49,137 nucleotides of DNA from Oerskovia merdavium (GCF_014836755.1 NZ_JACSQF010000006.1:1-49137); one strand, 5' to 3'. Numbered from the stretch's first letter, positions 33,826-42,547 are shown. Notes: generated by a model not told the origin, from the sequence alone. Numbers and translations are program-made.

Positions 33826-35433
33826 TCACCCCGCCAGCGTGCTGCGCTCGTGCAGCCGGCCCGCGGCGTCGAGCTCGAGGACGGTGTCGATCCCGAGCCG
33901 TTCGAGGAACGCATGGTCGTGGCTGACCACGAGCAGGGCGCCGCGGTAGCCGTCGAGCGCCTGCGCGAGCTGCTCGACGCTCGCGATGTCGAGGTTGTTG
34001 GTGGGTTCGTCGAGCACGAGGAGCTGTGCGGGCGGGTCCGCGAGGAGCAGCGTGGCGAGGGACACACGAAAGCGCTCCCCTCCTGAGAGCGAGGCGACAG
34101 GACGGTCGGCACCGGCGCCTCGGAGGAGGAGGCGGGCGAGCTGGTTGCGGATCGCCCCGGTCTCCATGCCCGGCGCGACGGCCTGGACGTTGTCGACGGC
34201 GCTCGCGTCCTCGAGGAGACCGTCCAGGCGCTGCGGGAGGTAGCCGACCCGGTCCGTCAGGAGCGTCCCGTGCGCGCGTCCCTCGACGGGGGCGCTCCCG
34301 CTCACGAGCTGCTGGAGGAGCGTCGACTTCCCCGACCCGTTCGGCCCGACCAGCGCGACCCGCTCCGGGCCCCGGACGACGACGTCGCGTCCCTGGCCGT
34401 GCAGCTCGGCGAGGCGGCGGCCACGCGGTACGTCGGGATCGGGCAGGACGAGGTGGATGTGCTCCTCCTCGCGGACGCGCGCGTCGGCCGCGTCGACGGC
34501 AGCCTGCGCGGTCCGGACCTTGTCGTCGGCCGTCGACCGCATCGCCCCGGCGGACCCTTGCGCCTTGCTCGCGCGTGCACCCGCGAGGATCTTGGGGATA
34601 CCGCCGTCCTTCTGGGTCTTCCTGGCAGTGCGCTCACGGCGGGCGAGCTTGGTCTCGGCCTCGACCCGCTGGCGCTTCTCGACCTTCAGGGCCTGCTGCG
34701 CCCCGCGGGCCGCCTGCAGCGCGGCGGCCTGCTCCTGCTCCTGGTGGGCTGCCCAGGCGCTGTAGGGGCCGCCGTACATCCCGAGCGAACCGGCGTGGAG
34801 CTCGGCGGTGTGGTCCATGTGCTCGAGCAGCTCGAGGTCGTGGCTCACGACGACGAGCGTCCCGGGCCAGGTGTCGACGAACCCTGCGAGTGTGGCTCGC
34901 GTCGCGCGGTCGAGGTTGTTGGTCGGTTCGTCGAGCAGCGTGATCGCGGTGCGCCGGATGCGGAGACCCGTGATGGCGATGAGCATCGCCTCGCCGCCCG
35001 AGACCTCGGCGACGCGCCGGTCGAGGTCGGCTGCGCCGAAACCGATCTCGTGGAGGGCCTCGTCCGCGCGGGACTCGATGTCCCAGTCGTCACCGATCGC
35101 TTCGAAGTGGCGTTCGTCGACGTCGCCCGACTCGATCGCACGCAGTGCCGCGAGGACCGTGTCGATCCCGAGGAGCTCGGCCACGGTGGTCGAGCCGGTG
35201 AGGGTGAGGGTCTGCGGGAGGTAGCCGACGTCGCCCGCGAGGTCGACACGACCCGAGGTGGGGGTGAGCCGCCCGGCGATCAGGCGCAGCAGGGTGGACT
35301 TCCCCGTGCCGTTGCGGCCCACGAGCCCTGTGCGCCCCGTGGTGAACGTGCCGTCGAGCCGGTCCAGCGCGACGCTGCCGTCGGGCCACTCGAACGAGAG
35401 CTGGTGGAGGGTGACGGCTGATCGGATGGCCAT
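33826..35433 (-). CDS. ABC-F family ATPase (ribosome protection or translation factor)
   Basis: A 535-residue protein with two ABC ATPase domains and no membrane helix. Walker A motifs are GLVGRNGTGKST (~36) and VGPNGSGKST (~355); signatures are VSGGEA and LSGGERFR; Walker B motifs are LLDEPTNNLD in both. The interdomain linker (~245-330) is rich in charged helices (KVEKRQRVEAETKLARRERT), as in ABC-F proteins that enter the ribosomal E site. The ATG at 35433 has AAGGAG upstream. Resistance to macrolides, lincosamides or similar drugs is likely for such actinobacterial members but not shown. The 5' region is unusually long. Confidence 0.92.
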   Translation of the reverse strand: MAIRSAVTLHQLSFEWPDGSVALDRLDGTFTTGRTGLVGRNGTGKSTLLRLIAGRLTPTSGRVDLAGDVGYLPQTLTLTGSTTVAELLGIDTVLAALRAIESGDVDERHFEAIGDDWDIESRADEALHEIGFGAADLDRRVAEVSGGEAMLIAITGLRIRRTAITLLDEPTNNLDRATRATLAGFVDTWPGTLVVVSHDLELLEHMDHTAELHAGSLGMYGGPYSAWAAHQEQEQAAALQAARGAQQALKVEKRQRVEAETKLARRERTARKTQKDGGIPKILAGARASKAQGSAGAMRSTADDKVRTAQAAVDAADARVREEEHIHLVLPDPDVPRGRRLAELHGQGRDVVVRGPERVALVGPNGSGKSTLLQQLVSGSAPVEGRAHGTLLTDRVGYLPQRLDGLLEDASAVDNVQAVAPGMETGAIRNQLARLLLRGAGADRPVASLSGGERFRVSLATLLLADPPAQLLVLDEPTNNLDIASVEQLAQALDGYRGALLVVSHDHAFLERLGIDTVLELDAAGRLHERSTLAG

Positions 35434-36123
35434 GGAACGTGCTCCTTCGGCCCAGGTGAGGGCGGGCGGTAGGTCTGAGGAGGGGACGAGCCGGTGCGGT
35501 CCGCGGACGATGTCCTCGGTGCCCCTCGTCATGGCGGCGTCCTCGTCGCGACCCCGGGCGCGCGAGGGCGCGTCCAGGCGAGAGGCTGCCGCGCAGGTCG
35601 AGGGAGCTCCCCGGGGAGCGGTGCGCGGACCGGCGGGCGAGGGACACGACCGACCAGGGTCCGGGGCGAGGGAAGGGCTCGTGAGGATGGCCGTCAGCAC
35701 AGGGTCCAGCCCAGGTCGACGACGGGAGTCGCTCGATCAGGGAGGGCGGGGCGTCACGGGGCGGGGTCCACGAGGGTCCACCGGTGGTCGGTGCGTCACG
35801 AACGTGCCGGTACGGCTCCTGCTGGGCTCAGCAGCGAAGCGTCTCCTCGGACGCCGGCGTCGGCGACGAGGGGAAGGGGTCATTCACCCAGGGTGCGAGG
35901 CACGCCTGACGAACAGTGATGGCCACCGGCAGCTCGGTGGCTAGATTCTGTCGACCTCGATATCCATGCCAGCGAGCATACCTGCTGCGCGAAGCGGCCC
36001 CGTGCGGCCCCGTGCGGCACGTGCCGCGCCCTGCGGCCGCCGACGGTGTCGAGAACCGGCCGCCGGTTCCGACCACGGGGTGAGCGTGCCACGCTGGGCA
36101 CGACGGGACGAGAGGAGAGACCC
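35434..36123. other. Long intergenic region and ABC-F leader
   Basis: 690 nt between the leftward ABC-F gene and the rightward YCII gene. The part upstream of ABC-F carries an arginine-rich mini-ORF (35737-35883) and a 14-nt palindrome GCTCCCCGGGGAGC near 35610-35625. No conserved protein or RNA gene is recognised. It probably contains the ABC-F promoter and a regulatory leader. Confidence 0.55.
35737..35883 (-). CDS. Arginine-rich upstream ORF, possible attenuation leader of ABC-F
   Basis: A 48-codon frame beginning MTPSPRRRRRRPRRRFAA. Ten of codons 6-15 are Arg or Pro, including six consecutive Arg and an AGG-AGA tandem, which are rare codons in such genomes. It ends about 300 nt upstream of the ABC-F start. 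A second, overlapping 19-codon frame from GTG 35887 also exists. There is no strong ribosome-binding site. Leader peptides with stalling tracts control many antibiotic-resistance ABC-F genes; that role here is inference. Confidence 0.35.
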   Translation of the reverse strand: MTPSPRRRRRRPRRRFAAEPSRSRTGTFVTHRPPVDPRGPRPVTPRPP

Positions 36124-36564
36124 ATGGCCAGGTACCTGGTGGGTGTGGACTTCCGGGCGGGGCTCGACGAGACCCCGATGGACGAGTGGGCACCCGAGGA
36201 GGTGACGGCGCACCTCGAGTACTACGGGGAGCTCAACGCCGAGCTGGTCGCGAGCGGGGAGCTCGTCGAGACCGTGGTCCTCACGGGCCCCGACCTCGCC
36301 AAGGTGGTGCGTTCGGACGGCACCGCACCGGTCGTCACCGACGGGCCGTTCGCCGAGTTCAAGGAGTGGCTCGCCGGCTACCAGATCGTCGACGTGGAGT
36401 CCGAGGCGCGGGCGCTCGAGATCGCCGCGCGTGTCTCGGCGGTGCCCGGGCGCGGAGGCAGGCCCACGCAGCAGCCGATCCAGGTGCGCCGCCTCATGGA
36501 CGACTCGCCGTCGGACGCTGCCGAGATGGCCGCGTTCCTCGACACGGCCAAGGGAGCGGGCTGA
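36124..36564 (+). CDS. YCII-related protein
   Basis: A 146-residue alpha/beta ferredoxin-like protein of the YCII (PhnB/DGPF-related) family. MARYLVGVDFRAG forms the first strand, and DGPFAEFKEWLAGYQIVDV is the family's DGPF region (~80). The ATG at 36124 follows GAGAGGAGAGA. YCII-type genes very often precede a sigma factor of the type found directly downstream here, and its stop codon overlaps that gene. It may bind a ligand that modulates the sigma factor; the biochemical role is unknown. Confidence 0.93.
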   Translation: MARYLVGVDFRAGLDETPMDEWAPEEVTAHLEYYGELNAELVASGELVETVVLTGPDLAKVVRSDGTAPVVTDGPFAEFKEWLAGYQIVDVESEARALEIAARVSAVPGRGGRPTQQPIQVRRLMDDSPSDAAEMAAFLDTAKGAG

Positions 36565-37781
36565 TCGCTGCCACGGCCGTCGAGGACCTGCTGCGCGATC
36601 TCGCGCCGCAGGTCCTCGGCACGCTCGCGCGCCGCTCGGGCGACTTCGTGGGGGCCGAGGACGCCGTCCAGGAGGCGCTCCTCGTGGCCGTGACGACGTG
36701 GGGTGCCGACGGCGTCCCGGAGCACCCCCGCGCCTGGTTGCAGCGGGTGGCCTCACGGCGTCTGGTCGACGCCCAGCGCAGCGAGATCGCCCGACGGCGC
36801 CGCGCGCGGGCGCTCGCGGCGAGCCAGGTGCCAGGGGCCGAGCCGTCTGCGCACGACGACTCGCTCGCGCTCCTGTTCGGCTGCTGCCACCCGGACCTGA
36901 CGCCGCCGTCGGCCGTCGCGCTCACGCTGAGGGCGGTCGCCGGCCTGACCACCGCCGAGGTGGCGCGTGCCTACGGCGTGCCCGAGCCGACCATGGCGCA
37001 GCGCATCAGCCGTGCCAAGCAGACGGTCGCGGCGTCGGACCGCCCGCTGGTGGTGCCGGGACCAGGGGAGTGGCCGGCGCGGCTCCGGCCGGTCCTGCAC
37101 GTGCTGTACGTCCTGTTCACCGAGGGTCACACGGCGTCGGCCGGCCCCTCGCTGCGGCGAGTGGACCTGACCGACGAGGCGATCCGGCTGACCCGGTGGC
37201 TGCACCGCGCGGTCCCGGGCGACCCCGAGGTGAGCGGTCTGCTGGCCCTGATGCTGCTTGCCGACGCCCGGCAGCCCGCCCGGACGGACGCCGCCGGTGA
37301 CGTCGTGCCCCTCGCTCGGCAGGACCGCGCGCGCTGGGACCGCGTCCTGATCGCCGAGGGCCTGTCGCTGCTCGACAGGACGCTCGTCCGGGGGGACGTC
37401 GGCGAGTACCAGCTCCAGGCCGCGATCGCCGCGGTGCACGCCCGGGCGCGGACGGCCGAGGACACCGACTGGCCGCGGGTCGTCGACCTCTACGAGCTGC
37501 TCGAGCGGATGACGGGCAGCCCCGTCGTCACGCTCAACCGGGCGGTCGCGGTCGCCATGGTCGAGGGGCCGGACGCCGGGCTCGCGGTCCTCGAGGGCAT
37601 CGGCCCGGTCCCGGGCGACCCGCACCGGGTCGACGTCGTGCGCGCACACCTCCTGGAACGAGCAGGGCGCCCGACGGCGGCGCTCGAGCACTACCGTCGG
37701 GCGGCGGCCCGCGCGACGAGCCTTCCGGAGCAGCGGCACCTGGCCGCCCAGGTCGCGCGCCTGGCAGGGGGCGCGGGCTGA
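36561..37781 (+). CDS. Sigma-70-like factor with DUF6596 C-terminal domain, CTG start
   Basis: A 406-residue RNA polymerase sigma factor of the YCII-associated type. Region 2 (~residues 10-70: VEDLLRDLAPQVLGTLARRSGDFVGAEDAVQEALL in parts) and region 4 (~110-150: LTLRAVAGLTTAEVARAYGVPEPTMAQRISRAK in parts) are followed by a long helical repeat-like C-terminal domain (LRPVLHVLYVLFTEGH; LYELLERMTGSPVVTLNRAVAVAM). No ATG, GTG or TTG occurs in frame near the expected start. CTG 36561 overlaps the upstream stop as CTGA and has AGGGAG 5 nt before it, so translation most likely starts there. Confidence 0.88.
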   Translation: MIAATAVEDLLRDLAPQVLGTLARRSGDFVGAEDAVQEALLVAVTTWGADGVPEHPRAWLQRVASRRLVDAQRSEIARRRRARALAASQVPGAEPSAHDDSLALLFGCCHPDLTPPSAVALTLRAVAGLTTAEVARAYGVPEPTMAQRISRAKQTVAASDRPLVVPGPGEWPARLRPVLHVLYVLFTEGHTASAGPSLRRVDLTDEAIRLTRWLHRAVPGDPEVSGLLALMLLADARQPARTDAAGDVVPLARQDRARWDRVLIAEGLSLLDRTLVRGDVGEYQLQAAIAAVHARARTAEDTDWPRVVDLYELLERMTGSPVVTLNRAVAVAMVEGPDAGLAVLEGIGPVPGDPHRVDVVRAHLLERAGRPTAALEHYRRAAARATSLPEQRHLAAQVARLAGGAG

Positions 37782-37892
37782 CTCCGCCGCGCACGACTCC
37801 GCCGAGGTCCCTAGGCTGGTCCCAGCGATCCGGCGACGGTCACCGGAGGTCGCCCGCTCGAGCGGACGAGGCACCCGAGCCGAGGTGGGCAC

Positions 37893-39488
37893 ATGGGCAC
37901 CGCACCGGAGGAGAAGGCTCCCGCAGCGACGGGGAACAGGCGGCTCATGCTCCTGCTCGCGGCCGCGATGTTCGTCCTGGTCGTCGACACGTCGCTCATG
38001 AACGTCTCGATCTCGGCCGTGGTCGAGGACCTCGACACCACGGCGAGCGGCGTGCAGTCGGCCATCGCGCTCGAGGCTCTGGTCTCTGCCGCCTTCATCC
38101 TCATCAACAGCAAGGTCGGCGACCTGATCGGGCGCAAGCGGGCCTACGTCCTGGGGCTGCTCGCGTACGCGACGGGCGCCCTGGCCATGACGCTCGCGCA
38201 GAGCCTCACGGCGATCGTCGTGTTCTGGGCGATCATCGGCGGGCTGGGAGCGTCGTTGCTGCTGCCCGCGATGCAGTCGCTGATCCACGGCAACTTCTCG
38301 GGCGCCGACCAGAAGAAGGCATACGCGCTGGTCGGGGCCTCCGCCGCGATCGCCGCGGCGGTGGGCCCGCTCCTCGGCGGGTTCGTCACGACCTACCTGT
38401 CCTGGCGGGTCGGGTTCGCGCTCGAGGTGGTCATCATCGCCGTCGTCCTGAGCCAGATCGGCCTGGTGCGGGACGTGCCGTTCACGGGCTCTCGCCAGGT
38501 CGACCTCGTGGGCGCGGTCCTGTCCGTGATCGGCATGGGCGGGGTGGTGCTCGGCATCCTCGTCTGGCAGGAGGGCGGCGAGCTCGTCGGTGTGCTCCTG
38601 GCCGTCGGGGTCGTCGCGCTCGTGCTCCTCGCCCGATGGCTGGTCCGGCGCCAGCGCGCGCACCGGGTGCCGCTGCTCGACCCGGACCTCTTCCGCCATC
38701 CGCACTTCACCACGGGTGTCACCGGGCAGATGCTGCAGCAGATCATGCTGGGCGGCGCGATGATCGCGCTCCCGCTCTTCTTCCAGATGACCCTCGAGTA
38801 CGACGCCCTCCAGGCCGGGCTCTCGCTCGCCCCCTTGTCGCTCACCATGTTCGCGGCAGCGGTCGTGGCGGGCCGGCGGTCCGGGTCTCGCCGCCCCGCC
38901 GCGATCATCCGCACCGGCTTCGTGCTGGCGAGCGTCGGGATCGCGCTCGTCATCCCGTTCGTCCCGCGCGTGGACAGCGGCTGGTACCTCGTCCTCCCGC
39001 TCGCGATCACCGGGTGCGGCCTGGGCCTGCTGGTGTCCCAGCTCAACAACTACACGCTCGCCCCGGTCGAGGAGGAGCGCGTCAGCGAGGCGGCGGGCGT
39101 CAACTCGGCCGCTGGATCGTTCGGCCTGTCGTTCGGGCTCGCCATGGCCGGGGGCCTCATGCTCGCCTCGCTCTCGCTCGGGTTCACCCAGATGACGCAG
39201 AGCAGCGCGGTCATCCCCGCCGCCGAGCAGCAGCAGATCGCCGCTGCGCTCGAGGAGGACGCGGAGGTTATGAGCACGTCCCGGCTCGCCGAGCAGATCA
39301 CGGGTCAGCCCCCGGCCGTGGAGGCCGAGGTGCTGGCGATCAACGACCGGGCGCGCAACCGGTCGCTGCAGGTCGCGCTGCTCGTCCCGCTCCTGGCCGG
39401 ACTGCTCGGGCTGGGAAACTCGTTCCGTATGCTGCGCCTGCCGGACCAGAAGCCGAGGTCGTCGCTCGACGGCCTGGACCTGGGCTGA
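37893..39488 (+). CDS. MFS drug exporter, DHA2 family
   Basis: A 531-residue transporter with about 14 membrane helices. The A-motif between helices 2 and 3 reads GDLIGRKRAYVLG, and the helix 5 antiporter region is GPLLGGFVTTYLSWRVGF. DHA2 proteins export drugs or toxic compounds in exchange for protons. The ATG at 37893 has GAGGTGGGC upstream. The preceding sigma factor ends 111 nt earlier on the same strand, so co-expression is possible. It converges on the histidine phosphatase gene, 22 nt away. Confidence 0.93.
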   Translation: MGTAPEEKAPAATGNRRLMLLLAAAMFVLVVDTSLMNVSISAVVEDLDTTASGVQSAIALEALVSAAFILINSKVGDLIGRKRAYVLGLLAYATGALAMTLAQSLTAIVVFWAIIGGLGASLLLPAMQSLIHGNFSGADQKKAYALVGASAAIAAAVGPLLGGFVTTYLSWRVGFALEVVIIAVVLSQIGLVRDVPFTGSRQVDLVGAVLSVIGMGGVVLGILVWQEGGELVGVLLAVGVVALVLLARWLVRRQRAHRVPLLDPDLFRHPHFTTGVTGQMLQQIMLGGAMIALPLFFQMTLEYDALQAGLSLAPLSLTMFAAAVVAGRRSGSRRPAAIIRTGFVLASVGIALVIPFVPRVDSGWYLVLPLAITGCGLGLLVSQLNNYTLAPVEEERVSEAAGVNSAAGSFGLSFGLAMAGGLMLASLSLGFTQMTQSSAVIPAAEQQQIAAALEEDAEVMSTSRLAEQITGQPPAVEAEVLAINDRARNRSLQVALLVPLLAGLLGLGNSFRMLRLPDQKPRSSLDGLDLG

Positions 39489-39510
39489 CCGGCCGGTCCT
39501 CCCCGCGTCG

Positions 39511-40122
39511 TCACGGCCGTGCCGGCCCGGGGAACCCCGTCCAGCGCAGCTCGACCGGCAGGTGGGCCATGTCGTTGAACTGCACGAGCGTCGGCGGCAG
39601 GCTCGTCCGGTACTCGATGACCGTCAGCGCGGCGTTGGCGCTGCTCAGGCCGAGCCACCGGGCCTCCGGCGCGTCCATCGCATGCCGCACGAGCCACGCG
39701 ACCGGGTAGTCGTGCGTGACCAGGACCTCGTGGACGTCGGCGGTGCCATGGACCACCGGGTCGGGCGCCGACGCGAAGCGCGCGACCAGCGCGTCGGCGG
39801 TCCGGCGCCCCGCGCTCGCCTCGGCGTCGTCGTACCCGTCGAAGAACCCGACCCACGGCGCGGGCGTCTCGGCCGGCGCGGGGACGTGGGGGACGTGGTC
39901 GACGAGCTCGGGAGCCTCGGCCAGGACCGCGTGCGGCACGTGGCGCGCCAGCTCGTGCGCGGACGCGACGGCCCGGGGGAGCGGGGAGTGCCAGACGGCC
40001 GTCACGGGCACCCGTGCGAGGCGCTCGCCCAGCAGGTTCGCCTGCCGCCTCCCCGCGGCCGTGAGCTCCCCGAACGCGTCGGCCGCCCCGTGCCGAGCGA
40101 GGTACAGATGTCTGGTCCCCAT
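39511..40122 (-). CDS. Histidine phosphatase family protein
   Basis: A 203-residue member of the phosphoglycerate mutase-like superfamily. The phosphohistidine motif is LARHGAAD at residue ~10. WHSPLPRAVASA supplies the second arginine, and LVTHDYPVAW the second catalytic His. The ATG at 40122 has GAGGGG upstream. It starts 16 nt after the stop of the PEP-dikinase-like gene, so the two are one transcription unit. A phosphatase next to a phosphotransferase suggests a shared substrate, but that is inference. Confidence 0.92.
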   Translation of the reverse strand: MGTRHLYLARHGAADAFGELTAAGRRQANLLGERLARVPVTAVWHSPLPRAVASAHELARHVPHAVLAEAPELVDHVPHVPAPAETPAPWVGFFDGYDDAEASAGRRTADALVARFASAPDPVVHGTADVHEVLVTHDYPVAWLVRHAMDAPEARWLGLSSANAALTVIEYRTSLPPTLVQFNDMAHLPVELRWTGFPGPARP

Positions 40123-40138
40123 GGATCGTCCCCTCGGG

Positions 40139-41446
40139 TCAGGTGCTCGTCGTGACCGTGCCGGCGGTGCCGTCGATCGTGACCGGGCTGCCGTCCAGGA
40201 TCAGGACGGTCGCCCCCGCGATCCCGAGGACCGCGGGGATGTGGCGCTCGCGGGCGATGATCGCCGCGTGGGACAGGACCCCGCCGGTCTCGGTGACGAC
40301 GCCCGCGGCGATCCGCAGCAAGGGGGTCCACGCGGGATCCGTGAAAGGGCAGACGAGGACGTCGCCGGGACGGACGCGGGAGAAGTCGGACGGGCCGCGG
40401 ACGACCCGCGCGGTGCCCGTGGCGACGCCGGTGCTGCCCGCCGTGCCCGTCAGGCGGTTCGCCCGAGGCGCAGGTGGCCCGGCCGGGGAGGGGCGGGCCG
40501 GGTGGGAGGGATGGGCCGACGGCGAGGGCGCCCCCTGGGTCGCGGACGGCATCGGCGGCATCGGCGGCATCGGTGGCAGTGCGGCGGTGACGGGCCGGGC
40601 CTGCACCACCCAGGTCCGGCCGCGGGCGATCGCCCACTCGATGTCCTGCGCTCCGCCGAGAAGCTCCACGACCCTCCGTCCGAGGCGAGCGAGCCGCCTC
40701 GCGGTCTCGTCGTCGAGCGTGGGCCGGATCCGTCCGTCGGCGGGCACGTCGCTCAGGGTGAGCCCGGTGCCGCGCCGGTCGAGGCGGGTGCGCTTGTCGG
40801 CGACGGTGCGCCCGACGCTGCCGTCCGCCGCGACGCGGTAGGAGTCCGGGGTCACCGTGCCCCCGACGACGCTCGGGCCGAGGCCCCACGAGGCCTCGAT
40901 GACGGTCACGCCGTCCGGTGCGGCGGGCGCGAACACGACCCCCGAGAGCTCGGCGTCGACGAGCCGCTGGACCAGCACGGCCATGGACCCGGCGTCGACC
41001 GGCTGGTCGTGCGCGGCGCCGCGGCGGTACGCGGTGGCACGCGGTGAGTGCAGCGAGGCCCAGCAGGCGCGCACGGCCTGCGCGACGCCGTCGACCCCCT
41101 GCACCGCCAGGACGCTCTCGTGCTGACCCGCGGCGGACGCCTCGCCCGTGTCCTCGGACGAGGCCGACGAGCGCACGGCGACCGGCGGGTCGCCGAGGGC
41201 GGCGAGCCCGTGGGCCAGCCCGTCGAGCAAGGCCGCGGGCAGCGGCGCGGCCGGCCCGGCGCGGGAGGGGCCCTCCGGTCCGTCGACCGCGACGTCGGGA
41301 CGCTCGTTCCCGAGGGTGTCGTGATGCGCGTCGAGCGGCACGACGAACCCGTCAGGCACGGCGAACCCGGCGCGCAGGAGCATGCCGAGCGTTCCCGCCT
41401 TGCCTCCGCAGGTCTCCTGCGTCGCCTCCGAGAGAGGGATGAGCAT
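40139..41446 (-). CDS. Minimal PEP synthase/dikinase-like protein
   Basis: A 435-residue protein with only two of the usual dikinase parts. The ATP-grasp nucleotide domain (PPDK_N, residues ~1-290) has GGKAGTLGMLLRAG, VAVRSSASSEDT and IEWAIARGRTWVVQARP. A proline-rich linker (PPMPPMPPMP) leads to the swivelling phosphohistidine domain (~345-435) with TETGGVLSHAAIIARE, whose His carries phosphate. The PEP/pyruvate TIM barrel of PEP synthase and the substrate domain of rifampin phosphotransferase are both missing. The phosphate acceptor must therefore be a small molecule bound at the interface or another protein. Divergent from two helix-turn-helix genes and co-transcribed with a histidine phosphatase. 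Confidence 0.88.
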   Translation of the reverse strand: MLIPLSEATQETCGGKAGTLGMLLRAGFAVPDGFVVPLDAHHDTLGNERPDVAVDGPEGPSRAGPAAPLPAALLDGLAHGLAALGDPPVAVRSSASSEDTGEASAAGQHESVLAVQGVDGVAQAVRACWASLHSPRATAYRRGAAHDQPVDAGSMAVLVQRLVDAELSGVVFAPAAPDGVTVIEASWGLGPSVVGGTVTPDSYRVAADGSVGRTVADKRTRLDRRGTGLTLSDVPADGRIRPTLDDETARRLARLGRRVVELLGGAQDIEWAIARGRTWVVQARPVTAALPPMPPMPPMPSATQGAPSPSAHPSHPARPSPAGPPAPRANRLTGTAGSTGVATGTARVVRGPSDFSRVRPGDVLVCPFTDPAWTPLLRIAAGVVTETGGVLSHAAIIARERHIPAVLGIAGATVLILDGSPVTIDGTAGTVTTST

Positions 41447-41458
41447 CCCCGGCCACCT

Positions 41459-41498
41459 TCAACAGAGTGTTGACAACAATTCGTTGATTCTGCAGGAT
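41459..41498. promoter_or_regulatory. Operator/promoter region of the dikinase / HTH divergent pair
   Basis: TCAACA-gag-TGTTGA (41459-41473) is a perfect dyad, followed by CAAC-N5-GTTG. TTGACA (41470-41475) with CAGGAT (41493-41498), 17 bp apart, forms a rightward promoter. The ATG at 41505 is 6 nt after the -10, so the rightward mRNA is probably leaderless. The dyad overlaps the -35 and lies just upstream of the dikinase gene. Confidence 0.6.
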
Positions 41499-41504
41499 CC
41501 TCGT

Positions 41505-41915
41505 ATGGCACGCAAGGACGACCCCGCACCGGCACGCACCGCGGGCGCTGCGCGCGCCGACCACGACCAGGCGCGCCGCGAGCACGTGGCGCGCGAGCAC
41601 CTGCTGAGCCTCGGGGCGGACGCGCTCGCGAACCGCCCATGGCAGCCCGCGCCGGTCCCGCCGTCGGCCGTGGACCTTGCTCGCTTCGCGCTCTGGCGCT
41701 CCACGGACCTGGCTCCGGGCGACCTGCTCAGCGCGCTCGCGCTCCTGCCGGCGGCTCGGGCCGAGGTCGACGGGCTCGAGGACGGCCTGCTGTTCACGGC
41801 CCGCAGCGCGGGCCTGACCTGGGCCCAGATCGCCGACGCGATGGGGTTCAACTCCCCGCAGGCCTGTCAGCAGCACTACCACCGGCTCGCGGCCAGGCAG
41901 GGAGACCGCTCGTGA
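41505..41915 (+). CDS. Helix-turn-helix protein next to the dikinase gene
   Basis: A 136-residue protein. The C-terminal third has a helix-turn-helix (GLTWAQIADAMGFNSPQACQQHYHRLAARQ; key parts TWAQIADAMG and SPQACQQHY). The preceding region (DLLSALALLPAARAEVDGLEDGLLFTAR) is helical and leucine-rich. No sensory domain is recognised. It is divergent from the dikinase gene and coupled by GTGA to the next gene. Probably a local regulator. Confidence 0.78.
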   Translation: MARKDDPAPARTAGAARADHDQARREHVAREHLLSLGADALANRPWQPAPVPPSAVDLARFALWRSTDLAPGDLLSALALLPAARAEVDGLEDGLLFTARSAGLTWAQIADAMGFNSPQACQQHYHRLAARQGDRS

Positions 41916-42547
41916 CGCAGGACTCCCCGGTCGACCTGCTCGTGCTGCACGCGGTCCGCATCACCGGGTTCGCCGACGTCCCGGCTCTCGCTCGCCGGTT
42001 CGGGACCGGCCTGGACGAGACGACCGACCTGCTCGAGGACGCCGAGGCGCGCGGCTGGGTCCAGCGGTCCGCCTTCGCGGGGCTCGGCGGCTGGTCGCTC
42101 ACGGTCGCGGGGCGCACCGAGAACGAGCGGCAGCTCGCGAGCGAGCTCGCGGGCACGGGGCGCGCCGAGGAGGTGAGGGAGGTCCACCGCGACTTCCTCC
42201 CGCTCAACGCACGACTGCAGCGGGCCTGTACCGACTGGCAGCTGCGACCCGCGCCCGGCGACCGCCTCGCCTCCAACGACCACTCCGACCCCGCCTGGGA
42301 GGACGGGGTGCTGGACGAGCTTGCCGCGATCGACCGCGCCATCGCGCCGCTCGTGCGACGGCTGAGCGACGTTCTCGCCCGGTTCCGGGGCTACGACGAG
42401 CGGTTCGCCGCGGCGCTCCGCCGGGTGCAGGCGGGCGACGGCGGCTGGGTCGACCGCACCGACGTCGACTCGTGCCACCGGGTCTGGTTCGAGCTCCACG
42501 AGGACCTCGTCGCGACGCTCGGCATCGACCGGGCTCGGGGAGTCTGA
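41912..42547 (+). CDS. Winged-helix protein with helical C-terminal domain
   Basis: A 211-residue protein. The N-terminal ~70 residues look like a winged helix (FADVPALARRFGTGLDETTDLLEDAEARGWVQR in parts, then LTVAGRTENERQLASELA). The C-terminal ~130 residues are helical and rich in Asp/Arg/Trp (AWEDGVLDELAAIDRAIAPLVRRLSDVLARF in parts). The GTG start overlaps the preceding stop. It could be a regulator or a protein that binds the dikinase. No ligand-binding family is recognised. Confidence 0.78.
   Translation: MTQDSPVDLLVLHAVRITGFADVPALARRFGTGLDETTDLLEDAEARGWVQRSAFAGLGGWSLTVAGRTENERQLASELAGTGRAEEVREVHRDFLPLNARLQRACTDWQLRPAPGDRLASNDHSDPAWEDGVLDELAAIDRAIAPLVRRLSDVLARFRGYDERFAAALRRVQAGDGGWVDRTDVDSCHRVWFELHEDLVATLGIDRARGV

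Noticed and set aside
35434-35532. A 33-residue N-terminal extension of the ABC-F protein from ATG 35532
   Set aside because: It is in frame, but the extension is not ABC-like and the ATG at 35433 has a much better ribosome-binding site and starts the ATPase fold.
39511-41446. A full rifampin phosphotransferase
   Set aside because: The protein is half the size and lacks the ~430-residue rifampin-binding domain between the ATP-grasp and His domains.
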